Shown here piece after piece: positions 18,062 to 26,197 of a stretch of DNA of 64,000 nt. The translations under genes and the position numbers were made by a program. Source of the DNA: Sphingobium sp. CCH11-B1 (lineage in GTDB: Bacteria; Pseudomonadota; Alphaproteobacteria; Sphingomonadales; Sphingomonadaceae); assembly GCF_001556865.1 (NCBI RefSeq), contig NZ_LSJY01000202.1, positions 205,126 through 269,125 on the forward strand, given 5' to 3'. The stretch's first letter is position 1; the number at the start of each line of letters is the position of its first letter. Below the pieces are notes generated by a model. That model ran no database searches. It had not been told where the DNA came from and saw nothing but the letters and a program-made list of their open reading frames with translations.

Positions 18062-18634
18062 TCAAAAATCATTAAATCCCGGAATGCGCACAACCCCCAT
18101 TTCCACGACCTGCGCGAAAATCGGCGCACTTTTCTTGTCTTCGCGCACGCGAATGGTCTCGCCGGCGGCACCATCCTCGTCCGCGACCATCATGCGCGAC
18201 ACGCTGAAGGCGGCGTTGCCGGCCATCAATTGCACCGGATCGCCCCGGCGCACCACCGCTTCGCGCGATGGCGCGGCGGCCGGGCGTGCGAACCGGGATT
18301 GAGGCGCCGCGGCTGTGCGCGGCAATGGACCGGAAGCGCCCGCAGCCGCGCCTGCCGCCAGCGGCACGCGGATGCGCCAGCCCAGCGCGTCGCACTTGAC
18401 CATCGCAGCACCGAAGACCGGCCCTTCTACGGTTGGGGTTGCAGGGCAGGCCGCCAGCCGCAGGCGGCGGTCGACCGGCGCGGCGGGGCCGCCCGGCTCG
18501 CCCAGATTGGCGCCCACCGTCATCGCGACCAGACTGTCGATGCGATCGAGATTTTCGAATTTCTGCTGCGCCAGTGCGGGCTGCACGCCCACCAGCATGG
18601 CCACGGCGGCAAGAAGGAACGAAACGCGGAACAC
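18062..18634 (-). CDS. flgA: Flagellar P-ring assembly chaperone FlgA
   Basis: This 190-residue periplasmic protein has a Sec signal peptide (VRVSFLLAAVAMLVGVQPALA-like, cleavage after ALA near residue 22). The C-terminal SAF-like part (VVRRGDPVQLMAGNAAFSVSRMMVADEDG, GETIRVRE, VVEMGVVRIPG) is typical of FlgA, which assists polymerisation of FlgI. Translation starts at GTG (18634) with AGGAGA 7 bases upstream. A sigma54 promoter lies at 18678-18692, giving a leader of about 32 bases. flgM and flgN follow on the same strand. Confidence 0.92.
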   Translation of the reverse strand: MFRVSFLLAAVAMLVGVQPALAQQKFENLDRIDSLVAMTVGANLGEPGGPAAPVDRRLRLAACPATPTVEGPVFGAAMVKCDALGWRIRVPLAAGAAAGASGPLPRTAAAPQSRFARPAAAPSREAVVRRGDPVQLMAGNAAFSVSRMMVADEDGAAGETIRVREDKKSAPIFAQVVEMGVVRIPGFNDF

Positions 18635-18677
18635 GGCCTGTCTCCTGATAAGGCGGACAATCTATACCGCGTTATCA

Positions 18678-18692
18678 GCAAAATCCGTGCCA
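18678..18692 (-). promoter_or_regulatory. Sigma54 promoter of flgA-flgM-flgN
   Basis: The minus strand reads TGGCACGGATTTTGC, a perfect match to the -24/-12 consensus TGGCACG-N4-TTGC. It lies just downstream of the stop of the second motB-like gene. Confidence 0.92.
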
Positions 18693-18699
18693 TCCGGTA

Positions 18700-19197
18700 T
18701 CAGCGCGGGCCGGAGGGCCTTGTCGCGATGCGGATCGTCTGCCCCTTGCCCGCTTGGTCCTGCGCCTGATCCAGCCCGCGTATGACCAGGCGATCCTGCG
18801 CCACGCCGTTCGCGCGCAAGGCTCGCGCGACAGCCCCAAGACGAGCCGCCGCCAGATCCCATCCATCGAAGCGACGGGCGGACGGATCGATCCCGTCGCT
18901 GCGCAACTCGATCCTGTCCTGCCGCCCGATATCATGTGCGATGCGCGTGAGACGCGCCTGCCCGCTCGCGCTCAGCAACGCCTCATCCGGCAGGAAAAGG
19001 TCCGCCGCGTGCAGCTCGATGCCGCGTGGCGCGGTCTTTCCGCCAAATCGTGCGCTCACCTGCGCCAGCATGGCGTCCCGCTTGCTGCCGCTCGCCTGCA
19101 GCAGGACGAAAAAGCCGAGCAGCAGCAGCAACAGGTCGGCAAAGCTTATTGCCCAGCGATTGCGCCGGGCAGCAGTAGTTGAGGCGGGGCCGGTCAT
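18700..19197 (-). CDS. Small MotB-like protein of a second stator pair
   Basis: This 165-residue protein has one N-terminal transmembrane helix carrying an Asp (residues 17-35, ISFADLLLLLLGFFVLLQ; D21). This corresponds to the proton-carrying Asp of MotB. A reduced OmpA-like region follows (FLPDEALLSASGQARL, DRIELRSDG, WDLAAARLGAVARAL, RLVIRGL) in which the usual peptidoglycan-binding NxxLSxxRA pattern is altered to WDLAAARLGAV. It is about half the length of the other MotB in the window (29380-30426). Its ATG overlaps the stop of the MotA-like gene as ATGA. It may be an auxiliary motor or a TolR/ExbD-like partner; the flagellar setting favours the former. Confidence 0.75.
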   Translation of the reverse strand: MTGPASTTAARRNRWAISFADLLLLLLGFFVLLQASGSKRDAMLAQVSARFGGKTAPRGIELHAADLFLPDEALLSASGQARLTRIAHDIGRQDRIELRSDGIDPSARRFDGWDLAAARLGAVARALRANGVAQDRLVIRGLDQAQDQAGKGQTIRIATRPSGPR

Positions 19198-19862
19198 GCG
19201 ACCTCGCGGATCGTCGCACGGCGCAGCGGCGCATTTTCCCGCCGCGCGATCAGCAGCATCCGGTCGGCGACCTCGCGCTGCCACGCCAGTTCCCGTTCCG
19301 ACAGGTCGGCAAGCCTGGCCGCGATGGGCGCGGCGATCATGTTGGCGATGATGACGCCATAGAGGGTGGTGAGCAGCGCCAGCGCCATTGAAGGCCCCAG
19401 CCTGGCGGGGTCGTCCATTGCCGCGAACATGCCGACAAGGCCGATGATGGTTCCCGCCATGCCCAGCGCGGGCGCGGCGTCGGCGATCGACAGCCATAAT
19501 TTGTGCGCGGCGCCGTGCCGTTGGGCCCGATCGGACAGCGTCTGTGCCGCCCACTGCTCGAACTGCTCGGCGCGCTCGCAATTGGCCAGCTTGCGCGCGG
19601 CCTCGGTCAGGAATGCGTTGGCGGTTTTCACGCGATCCGTGCAGGCAAGGCCGCGTAGCTGCGCCACCTGGTCGATCTTCAGCATGGCGGCGCGCGCGCC
19701 ATCCCTGGCGCGATCGGGATCGGCGATGAGCAGGGGCCTCAACGCCGCGAAGCCGCGCCCCATCGATGCCCAGCCATTCTGGAACAACGCCACAAGGGCG
19801 ATCCCGACCAGCATCGCTCCAAGGGTAACGGGATCGAACAAATGGCCGATAATCGCGATCAT
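19194..19862 (-). CDS. MotA/TolQ/ExbB-family protein of a second stator pair
   Basis: This 222-residue protein has the MotA proton-channel domain (residues about 125-190: LWLSIADAAPALGMAGTIIGLVGMFAAMDDPARLG then MALALLTTLYGVIIANMIAAP). Only one N-terminal transmembrane helix is visible (residues 8-28) before the cytoplasmic loop, so the total is three helices, whereas MotA has four. It is 65 residues shorter than the MotA at 28513-29376. It is coupled to the MotB-like gene by a 4-base overlap and divergent from flgB. Role inferred: alternative stator, or an energising complex tied to the flagellum. Confidence 0.78.
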   Translation of the reverse strand: MIAIIGHLFDPVTLGAMLVGIALVALFQNGWASMGRGFAALRPLLIADPDRARDGARAAMLKIDQVAQLRGLACTDRVKTANAFLTEAARKLANCERAEQFEQWAAQTLSDRAQRHGAAHKLWLSIADAAPALGMAGTIIGLVGMFAAMDDPARLGPSMALALLTTLYGVIIANMIAAPIAARLADLSERELAWQREVADRMLLIARRENAPLRRATIREVA

Positions 19863-20004
19863 AATGTCCCTCCCTCGTCAGCCGCACCTGTGGCGGCAAC
19901 AGCCTGCCGCTGGCCGGCAAATAATTGCCGCCCTTGCCGCCCGCCCACGCGGAAGCCCGGTTTTCCGCCGATTTCCGCGCCAACCATGCGTCACCCACGC
20001 AAAT

Positions 20005-20019
20005 TGGCACGGCTCTTGC
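20005..20019 (+). promoter_or_regulatory. Sigma54 promoter of flgB operon
   Basis: TGGCACGGCTCTTGC is a perfect -24/-12 element with 10 bases between GG and GC. The predicted start is near 20031, about 67 bases before flgB. Confidence 0.93.
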
Positions 20020-20097
20020 TGATTACAGGCTGGATCACCCGCAGGAGACGCCATCAGGCTTCAGAACGGCGGGTGAAGGCGAAACTTTAGAGCGAAT

Positions 20098-20472
20098 ATG
20101 AACATGTCGGTTGAAGACAATCTGTTCGGGATACATGGGAAGGCGCTGGCCCTGCGGTCGCAGCGCCTGTCCCTGCTCGCGTCCAACATCGCCAATGCCT
20201 CCACGCCCGGCTACAAGGCGCGGGACATCGATTTCGAGGCGGCGCTGAAGGAAGCCACCGCCCGGGGCGGCGGCTCCGCGACCGACGTGTCGAAGGCCGT
20301 CGACGATTCGATGGGCTATCGCGTCCCGCTCCAGCCCAGCCTTGACGGTAACACGGTCGAGCTCAGCACCGAACAGACGCTCTTTGCGGAGAATGCGGTC
20401 AAATATCGCACGACCCTCTCCTTCCTGGAGGGCCGCATCAACACCATCAACCGCGCGCTGAAGGGAGAATGA
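20098..20472 (+). CDS. flgB: Proximal rod protein FlgB
   Basis: This 124-residue rod protein has the N-terminal flagellar rod signature LRSQRLSLLASNIANASTPGYKARDIDFEAAL and a C-terminal FlgB-type end (LFAENAVKYRTTLSFLEGRINTINRALKGE). It is the first gene of the rod/hook operon, downstream of a sigma54 promoter, and its stop overlaps the flgC start (ATGA). A second in-frame ATG two codons later is possible. Confidence 0.95.
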   Translation: MNMSVEDNLFGIHGKALALRSQRLSLLASNIANASTPGYKARDIDFEAALKEATARGGGSATDVSKAVDDSMGYRVPLQPSLDGNTVELSTEQTLFAENAVKYRTTLSFLEGRINTINRALKGE

Positions 20473-20882
20473 GCATGAGCAATCCGCCCATGAACGTCTT
20501 CGACATCGCCGGCCGCGCGATGAGCGCGCAGCTGGTCCGGCTCAACGCCACCGCATCGAACATGGCGAACGCCGGCAATGTCACCGGAAGCGCGGGCGAA
20601 GCCTATCGCGCGATCAAGCCGGTGTTCGAATCCGTCACCGACACGCCCGGCGTATCGACCGTGAAGGTCAAGAACGTCGTCACCACCAACGCGCAGCCGA
20701 CGAAGCGCCACGACCCCAACCATCCGCTCGCCGACGCGAACGGGGATGTGTGGGAAGCGGCGGTGGACGAGAATGCCGAGCTGGTCGACATGATCGAGAC
20801 CGCCCGCATGTACCAGAACAACGTCCAGGTGCTGAATACCGCCAAGTCGCTGATGATGGAAACCATAAGGATCGGCAAATGA
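20469..20882 (+). CDS. flgC: Proximal rod protein FlgC
   Basis: This 137-residue rod protein has the N-terminal rod motif (VRLNATASNMANAGNVTG), the FlgC-type middle (KRHDPNHPLADANGDVWEAAVDENAELVDMIETARMYQNNVQVLNTAKSL with the usual NPxHP-like loop as NPNHPLAD), and a C-terminal helix. It is coupled to flgB upstream and to flgD downstream by ATGA overlaps, so rod subunits and the hook cap are co-translated. Confidence 0.96.
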   Translation: MSMSNPPMNVFDIAGRAMSAQLVRLNATASNMANAGNVTGSAGEAYRAIKPVFESVTDTPGVSTVKVKNVVTTNAQPTKRHDPNHPLADANGDVWEAAVDENAELVDMIETARMYQNNVQVLNTAKSLMMETIRIGK

Positions 20883-21535
20883 CGACGACCACCGCAACCG
20901 ACAGCGCGGGCCTTTCGGTTTACAAACCCACGGCGAATGTCGGCACCGGCAGCGCGACGATGGACCAGTCCAGCTTCCTGACGCTGCTGACCGCGCAGAT
21001 GCAGTTCCAGGACCCGTTCGAACCGGTGAAGAACAGCGACATGGTGGCCCAGATGGCGACCATCACCAATTCGTCCGGCATCGCGGAAATGAACGCATCC
21101 ATAAAGACGCTTACCAAGGAAATGACCGGCACCCGGCTGGGCGACGCCGCCAGCTGGATCGGCAAGTCGATGCTGGTGAACAGCAACATCGCCGCACCCG
21201 ACGTCGCCGGCACCTATGCGGGTCAGGTCACCCTGCCCGCCGCGACGGATGGCGCGTCGATCGATCTGGTCGATGCCGCAGGCAACACCGTCAAGACCAT
21301 CGACATGGGTCCGCAACAGGCCGGTGACGTCACCTTCTACTGGGACGGCAAGAACGACGCCGGCCAGACGGTCTCCACCTCCGCCCTTCAGGTCAAGGTG
21401 AATGGCGCGACGCCCACCAGGGTCGCGACCTGGGCAACCATCGCCGCCGTGCAGTCTCCTGCCGACGGCTCGTCCTCAAAACTCATCACCGCGCTCGGCA
21501 GCTACAGCCCGTCCGACGCGATCAGCCTCATGTAA
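20879..21535 (+). CDS. flgD: Hook-capping protein FlgD
   Basis: This 218-residue protein has the FlgD signature near residues 25-65 (SSFLTLLTAQMQFQDPFEPVKN then DMVAQMATITNSSGIAEMN). FLG-type domains after residue 110 follow (DLVDAAGNTVKTIDMGPQQAGDVTFYWDGKNDAG). It caps the growing hook and promotes FlgE assembly. The frame is open 43 codons upstream, but the ATG at 20879 overlaps the flgC stop and gives the normal N-terminus. Confidence 0.95.
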   Translation: MTTTTATDSAGLSVYKPTANVGTGSATMDQSSFLTLLTAQMQFQDPFEPVKNSDMVAQMATITNSSGIAEMNASIKTLTKEMTGTRLGDAASWIGKSMLVNSNIAAPDVAGTYAGQVTLPAATDGASIDLVDAAGNTVKTIDMGPQQAGDVTFYWDGKNDAGQTVSTSALQVKVNGATPTRVATWATIAAVQSPADGSSSKLITALGSYSPSDAISLM

Positions 21536-21574
21536 TTTTTCCGAACCCTTCCTTTTCACCCAAGGAGCAACGCC

Positions 21575-22405
21575 ATGTCCTTCTACATCTCTCTCTCGGG
21601 CCTCAAGGCTTCGCAGGTCGATCTTTCGACGATCTCGAACAACGTCGCCAATGTGAACAGCACCGCGTTCAAAAAGAGCAAGACGATCTTCGGCGACATC
21701 TTCGCCGCCGCGCCGATGCAGACCACCAACCAGGTCTCGGGGCAAGGCGTCCGGGTCCAGGGCGTGACCCAGCAGTTCACGCAGGGCACGCTGGAAACCA
21801 CCGACAAGACGCTGGATATGGCCATCGCGGGCGAAGGCTATTTCACGGTGAAAGGCGAGGATGGCACCATCAGCTATACCCGCAACGGCGCCTTTGCCGT
21901 CGACGACAACCGGTTCGCCGTCGACACGACCGGCGCGCGCATCCAGATTTTTCCCGTCGATCCGCAGACCGGCGTTCCGACCGGCAATCCAGCGACCGCG
22001 ACGCCCGCCGACCTTACCGACCTCAATATTCCCACCAGTGCCAACAATGCGCAGCTGACCAGCGTCGGCGTCGACAAGAAAGGCATGGTCTCGGCCGTCT
22101 ATGCCGATGGCAGCACGGTCTATCTGGGCCAGGTCGCCATGGCGACCTTCAACAGCCAGGAAGGCCTGCGCCAGGAAGGCGATGCCCACTGGAGCGCGAA
22201 TGTCGCCAGCGGCGATCCGATCTTCGGCACCGCCAATCAGGGCATGTACGGCAGCGTCAACAGCGGCATGCTGGAACGCTCCAACGTCGACATCACCGAT
22301 GAACTGGTGGCGCTGATCGCTGCCCAGCGCAACTTCCAGGCGAACAGCAAGGCGATCGAGGCAGCCAACACGCTGACCACGACCATCGTCAACCTGCGCA
22401 CCTGA
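21575..22405 (+). CDS. flgE: Flagellar hook protein FlgE (unusually short)
   Basis: This 276-residue protein has the axial N-terminus SLSGLKASQVDLSTISNNVANVNSTAFKKSKTIFGDIF, the central FlgE/F/G beta domain (GTLETTDKTLDMAIAGEGYFTV), and the C-terminus (GMLERSNVDITDELVALIAAQRNFQANSKAIEAANTL). Typical FlgE proteins are about 400 residues or more; the outer D2 domain that normally interrupts the middle is missing here. Position between flgD and flgF and the FKKSKTIFGDIF segment favour FlgE over a third FlgF/G-type rod protein. A ribosome site AAGGAG lies upstream. Confidence 0.9.
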   Translation: MSFYISLSGLKASQVDLSTISNNVANVNSTAFKKSKTIFGDIFAAAPMQTTNQVSGQGVRVQGVTQQFTQGTLETTDKTLDMAIAGEGYFTVKGEDGTISYTRNGAFAVDDNRFAVDTTGARIQIFPVDPQTGVPTGNPATATPADLTDLNIPTSANNAQLTSVGVDKKGMVSAVYADGSTVYLGQVAMATFNSQEGLRQEGDAHWSANVASGDPIFGTANQGMYGSVNSGMLERSNVDITDELVALIAAQRNFQANSKAIEAANTLTTTIVNLRT

Positions 22406-22428
22406 TCGGAAGGTAGAAGGGTCAGCCC

Positions 22429-23172
22429 ATGGATCGGCTCGTCAACACGGCACTCACGGCGATGCGCGGCGCGATGGCGCGGCAGGCGTCGGTCGCGAAC
22501 AACCTGGCGAACGTCAACACTGTCGGCTTTCGCGCGGAGATCGCCAATGCCGAGACGCGCTGGATCCAGGGCGACACCTTCGACACGCGGGCGCAGGCGT
22601 CCGAGCAGGTGATCGCCGCCGACATGGCGCAAGGCGCGGTCACCGCCACCGGCAACCCGCTCGACGTAGCCATGGACGGAGACGCTTTGCTCTCCGTCCA
22701 GGCCGCGGACGGCAGCGAAGCCTATAGTCGCCGGGGCGACTTGCGGGTCACGGACAGCGGCCTCCTCACCACGGGCGAGGGCCTTGCCGTGCTCGGTGAA
22801 GGCGGTCCCATCGTCCTGCCGCAGATGGACAGCATCTCGATCGCGCAGGATGGCAGCATCTGGGGCGTGCCGCAGGGCGGCGACCCCGCCAACCCGCAGC
22901 AGGTCGACAAGCTCAAGCTCGTCAACGCGGCCGGATCCAGCATCGCCAAGGGCAAGGACGGCCTCTTCCGCGAAGTCAATGGCGGCGCGCTCCCTTCCGA
23001 CCCGCTGGCGACCGTCACGTCGGGATCACTGGAAGGATCGAACGTCAACGCGACGGCCGCGCTGATCCAGATGATCGAGGCCAGCCGCGCCTACGAGACG
23101 CAGGTCAAGATGATCGATACCGCCAAGCAGCTGGATGACGGCGGCGCGTCGCTGATGCGCCTCGACGGCTAG
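22429..23172 (+). CDS. flgF: Proximal/distal rod protein FlgF
   Basis: This 247-residue rod protein starts MDRLVNTALTAMRGAMARQ with the rod motif VANNLANVNTVGFRAEI. The middle has GNPLDVAMDGDALLSVQAADG, and the C-terminus LEGSNVNATAALIQMIEASRAYETQVKMIDTAKQ. The length is normal for FlgF. It lies between flgE and the internal sigma54 promoter that precedes flgG. Confidence 0.95.
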   Translation: MDRLVNTALTAMRGAMARQASVANNLANVNTVGFRAEIANAETRWIQGDTFDTRAQASEQVIAADMAQGAVTATGNPLDVAMDGDALLSVQAADGSEAYSRRGDLRVTDSGLLTTGEGLAVLGEGGPIVLPQMDSISIAQDGSIWGVPQGGDPANPQQVDKLKLVNAAGSSIAKGKDGLFREVNGGALPSDPLATVTSGSLEGSNVNATAALIQMIEASRAYETQVKMIDTAKQLDDGGASLMRLDG

Positions 23173-23188
23173 GAAGAATGGTTAACAT

Positions 23189-23203
23189 TGGCACGCCTCT
23201 TGC
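23189..23203 (+). promoter_or_regulatory. Sigma54 promoter of flgG-flgL
   Basis: TGGCACGCCTCTTGC is a perfect -24/-12 element inside the rod/hook operon, 17 bases after flgF. The predicted start near 23215 leaves a leader of about 42 bases before flgG, which has ACGGAGAAG as its ribosome site. Confidence 0.93.
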
Positions 23204-23256
23204 TTTGATGCGTGCATGATCAGCCCGATCAAGGGCCGTGTCACGGAGAAGTCTAG

Positions 23257-24045
23257 ATGAGCAACGCCGCCCTTCATGTCGCCCGCACCGGCCTCGACGC
23301 GCAGAACACGAAGATGCGCGTGATCGCCAACAACCTGGCGAACGTCAACACGACCGGCTTCAAGAAGGACCGTGCGGATTTCGAGACGCTGGCCTATCAG
23401 CAGATCGTCCAGGCCGGCTCCAATTCCGACAGCGAAAACAAATTCGCCAACGGCCTGAACCTGGGATCGGGCGTCGCCCTGCAGGGCACCAGCAAGATCA
23501 ATACGCAGGGCACGCTGAACCAGACCAGCAATGTGCTGGACATGGCGATCGAAGGATCGGGCTATTTCCAGGTGCAGAAGCCCGACGGCTCCATTGCCTA
23601 CACCCGCGCCGGCAATTTCAGCGTCACGGCGGAAGGCACGATTGTCACCGCTGACGGATTGCCGCTGATCCCGCAGATCACTGTGCCGCAGGGCGCGACG
23701 TCCGTTTCCATCGGCAATGACGGCACCGTGGCGGCGACGCTGCAGGGCGAAAGCGAACCCAGCCAGCTGGGCCAGATCGAACTGGCAAGCTTCATGAACC
23801 CGGCCGGCCTTCAGTCGCTGGGCGGCAACCTGCTTGCGGAAACCGCCGCCAGCGGCACGCCGCAGGTCGGCGTGGCGGGGCTTGAAGGGCGCGGCATGAT
23901 CCGCTCGGGCTATCTCGAAACCTCCAACGTCAACATCGTGGAGGAACTGGTCGACATGATCGAGACGCAGCGCGCCTATGAGGTCAATTCCAAGATGATC
24001 AAGGCCACCGACGAAATGCTCCAATACGCCAATCAGAATATCTGA
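23257..24045 (+). CDS. flgG: Distal rod protein FlgG
   Basis: This 262-residue protein is the standard FlgG length (about 260). N-terminal motif: LHVARTGLDAQNTKMRVIANNLANVNTTGFKKDRADFETLAYQ. Middle: LDMAIEGSGYFQVQKPDGSIAYTRAGNFSVTAEG. C-terminus: GYLETSNVNIVEELVDMIETQRAYEVNSKMIKATDEMLQ. It forms the distal rod and is the first gene behind the internal sigma54 promoter. Confidence 0.97.
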   Translation: MSNAALHVARTGLDAQNTKMRVIANNLANVNTTGFKKDRADFETLAYQQIVQAGSNSDSENKFANGLNLGSGVALQGTSKINTQGTLNQTSNVLDMAIEGSGYFQVQKPDGSIAYTRAGNFSVTAEGTIVTADGLPLIPQITVPQGATSVSIGNDGTVAATLQGESEPSQLGQIELASFMNPAGLQSLGGNLLAETAASGTPQVGVAGLEGRGMIRSGYLETSNVNIVEELVDMIETQRAYEVNSKMIKATDEMLQYANQNI

Positions 24046-24054
24046 GCCTGATCG

Positions 24055-24732
24055 ATGCGCCTCTCCCCCATCCTTGCCGCCCTGCCGGTTCTCGCGCTTG
24101 CCGCCGCTCCCGCCGATGCGGGGCGCAAGAAGCGCGACGTCGAACGCGAATATTACGCGCCGACCGTGGTCGCACAGCCGGCCGCGCCGGCGGCGAACGG
24201 CTCCATATTCCAGGCTTCGATGGGTTATACCCCGCTGACCAGCGGCGCGCGCGCGACCAGCGTGGGCGACATCATCACCATCGTCCTGGTCGAACGCACA
24301 CAGGCGACCAAGAGCACCAGCGCCGATACCAGCCGCGCCGGCAATATCGGCCTGACCCCTCCCAGCACCGGCATCCTGTCCAAGCTCTTCTCGGCGAGCG
24401 ATGTGGCGGCCGGCGGGCAGAACAGCTTCACCGGCAAGGGCGGGGCCAGCCAGTCCAACGCCCTGTCCGGCGAGATCACGGTGACGATCGCCGCCGTCTA
24501 TCCCAATGGCACCATGCTGGTGAAGGGTGAGAAGGCGCTGACGCTCAACCGGGGCGACGAATATATCCAGCTGAGCGGCCTCGTCCGCCAGGCCGACATC
24601 GCGCCCGACAACCGTATCGCATCGACCCGCGTGGCCGACGCCAAGATCATTTACAAGGGCAAGGGCGAGATCGCCAACGCCAGCCGCCAGGGCTGGCTCC
24701 AGCGTTTCTTCTCCGCGATCAGCCCCTTCTGA
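24055..24732 (+). CDS. flgH: Flagellar L-ring protein FlgH
   Basis: This 225-residue outer-membrane ring protein has a signal peptide (LSPILAALPVLALAAAPADA, cleavage near residue 20). FlgH motifs follow: RATSVGDIITIVLVERTQATKS, FTGKGGASQSNALSGEITVTI, MLVKGEKALTLNRGDEYIQLSG and RVADAKIIYKGKGEIANAS. No lipobox Cys is visible at the predicted cleavage site, whereas enteric FlgH is a lipoprotein. It is cotranscribed between flgG and flgI. Confidence 0.95.
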   Translation: MRLSPILAALPVLALAAAPADAGRKKRDVEREYYAPTVVAQPAAPAANGSIFQASMGYTPLTSGARATSVGDIITIVLVERTQATKSTSADTSRAGNIGLTPPSTGILSKLFSASDVAAGGQNSFTGKGGASQSNALSGEITVTIAAVYPNGTMLVKGEKALTLNRGDEYIQLSGLVRQADIAPDNRIASTRVADAKIIYKGKGEIANASRQGWLQRFFSAISPF

Positions 24733-24752
24733 CGAGGGATTTGGATAGCATC

Positions 24753-25853
24753 ATGACCCGCCTGTTCCGCTTCCTCCTCGCCGCACTCGCGATGGCTTCG
24801 GCGCCGGTCGCCCATGCCGAACGCATCAAGGATCTTGGCAGCTTTCAGGGCGTCCGCCCCAACCAGCTGACCGGCTACGGCATCGTCGTGGGCTTGGCCG
24901 GCACGGGCGACGACAGCATTCAATATGCGACGGAAGGCATGAAGGGCGTCGTCTCGCGCTTCGGCCTTACGCTGCCGCCGGGCGTGAACCCGGCGCTCAA
25001 AAATGCAGCGGCGGTGCTGGTGACGGCCGATCTGCCCGCCTTCGCCAAGCCCGGCCAGCGGCTTGACGTCACCGTCTCCGCCCTGGGCAAGGCCAAGTCG
25101 CTGCGGGGCGGCACGCTCATCATGACGCCGCTGCGCGGCGCGGACAATGAAATCTACGGCATGGCGCAGGGCAATCTCGCCGTCGGCGGCCTCGGCGTTT
25201 CGGGCGCGGACGGCAGCCAGGTGTCGGTCAACATTCCGTCTGCCGGCCGCATTCCCGGTGGCGCGACGGTGGAGCGCGCGGTCGCGACCGGCTTCGACAC
25301 CGCGCCCGTGCTGACCTTCAACCTCGCCGAAGCAGACCTTACCACCGCGCTGCGCGTCGCGGACGGCATCAACCGCGCCTTCGGTGACAAGCGCGCCAGC
25401 GCCGTCGACGCTGTGTCGGTCTCGATCGCCGCGCAGCCGGGCGCGGAAACCCGTATCATGATGATGGGCATGATCGAGAATATCGAGATCGCGCCCGCCG
25501 ATGCCCCTGCCAAGGTGATCGTCAACGCGCGCACGGGAACGGTCGTCATCAATGGCGCGGTCAAGATCCATCCCGCCGCCGTGGCGCATGGCAAACTGAC
25601 CGTCAGCGTCAACGAAAGCCCGCGCGTCGTTCAGCCCGCGCCTTTCAGCCAGGGGCGCACGGCGGTCGAACAGTCGAGCAGCATCAGCATCGACGAGCAG
25701 AAAAAACCTATGGTTAATTTTAAAGGCGGGGCCTCGCTGGCCGATATAGTCAAGGCGGTGAACGCCATCGGCGCTTCGCCGGCGGACATGGTCGCGATCC
25801 TTGAGGCGCTCAAACAGGCGGGCGCGATGAAAGCGGAACTGGTGGTGCTCTGA
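24753..25853 (+). CDS. flgI: Flagellar P-ring protein FlgI
   Basis: This protein of about 366 residues has a Sec signal peptide (FRFLLAALAMASAPVAHA) and classic FlgI sequence throughout: ERIKDLGSFQGVRPNQLTGYGIVVGL, LKNAAAVLVTADLPAFAKPGQ, VIVNARTGTVVINGAVKI, and VKAVNAIGASPADMVAILEALKQAGAM. It polymerises in the peptidoglycan layer with help from FlgA. The frame begins with a TTG four codons upstream, but the ATG at 24753 is used. The stop overlaps the flgJ ATG. Confidence 0.97.
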   Translation: MTRLFRFLLAALAMASAPVAHAERIKDLGSFQGVRPNQLTGYGIVVGLAGTGDDSIQYATEGMKGVVSRFGLTLPPGVNPALKNAAAVLVTADLPAFAKPGQRLDVTVSALGKAKSLRGGTLIMTPLRGADNEIYGMAQGNLAVGGLGVSGADGSQVSVNIPSAGRIPGGATVERAVATGFDTAPVLTFNLAEADLTTALRVADGINRAFGDKRASAVDAVSVSIAAQPGAETRIMMMGMIENIEIAPADAPAKVIVNARTGTVVINGAVKIHPAAVAHGKLTVSVNESPRVVQPAPFSQGRTAVEQSSSISIDEQKKPMVNFKGGASLADIVKAVNAIGASPADMVAILEALKQAGAMKAELVVL

Positions 25854-26197
25854 TGCAGGTTTCTACACTTTCTCCCGCGTCGGCTCCCGCCGCCGCCGGC
25901 CAACCCGGCAAGGCCGCGCTCGAAAAGGTCGCGCAGCAGTTCGAGGCGGTGTTCCTGCGCCAGATGATCGGCGCGATGCGCTCGGCGTCCCTCGCCGAGG
26001 GCATCACCGATTCGAGCGCAACCCAGCAGTTTCAGGACATGGCCGACGCGCGCACCGCCGATGCCATGGCGTCCAAGGGCGCGATGGGCATTGCCGAGCT
26101 TCTGATTCAGCAGTTCGGTTCGCGCGTCGCCCCTGCCCCCGTCGACAAGCCCTCACCCAACGCGCCGGACGGCCCCACCCCGGCTGAAGGCGCATGA
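25853..26197 (+). CDS. flgJ: Rod-binding protein FlgJ (N-terminal domain only)
   Basis: This 114-residue protein corresponds only to the rod-capping domain of FlgJ: ALEKVAQQFEAVFLRQMIGAMR, then QQFQDMADARTADAMASKGAMGIAELLIQQ. The C-terminal muramidase found in enterobacterial FlgJ is absent; the separate lytic transglycosylase gene (16463-17296) probably replaces it. Overlaps: its start lies in the flgI stop, and its stop in the flgK start (ATGA). Confidence 0.92.
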   Translation: MQVSTLSPASAPAAAGQPGKAALEKVAQQFEAVFLRQMIGAMRSASLAEGITDSSATQQFQDMADARTADAMASKGAMGIAELLIQQFGSRVAPAPVDKPSPNAPDGPTPAEGA

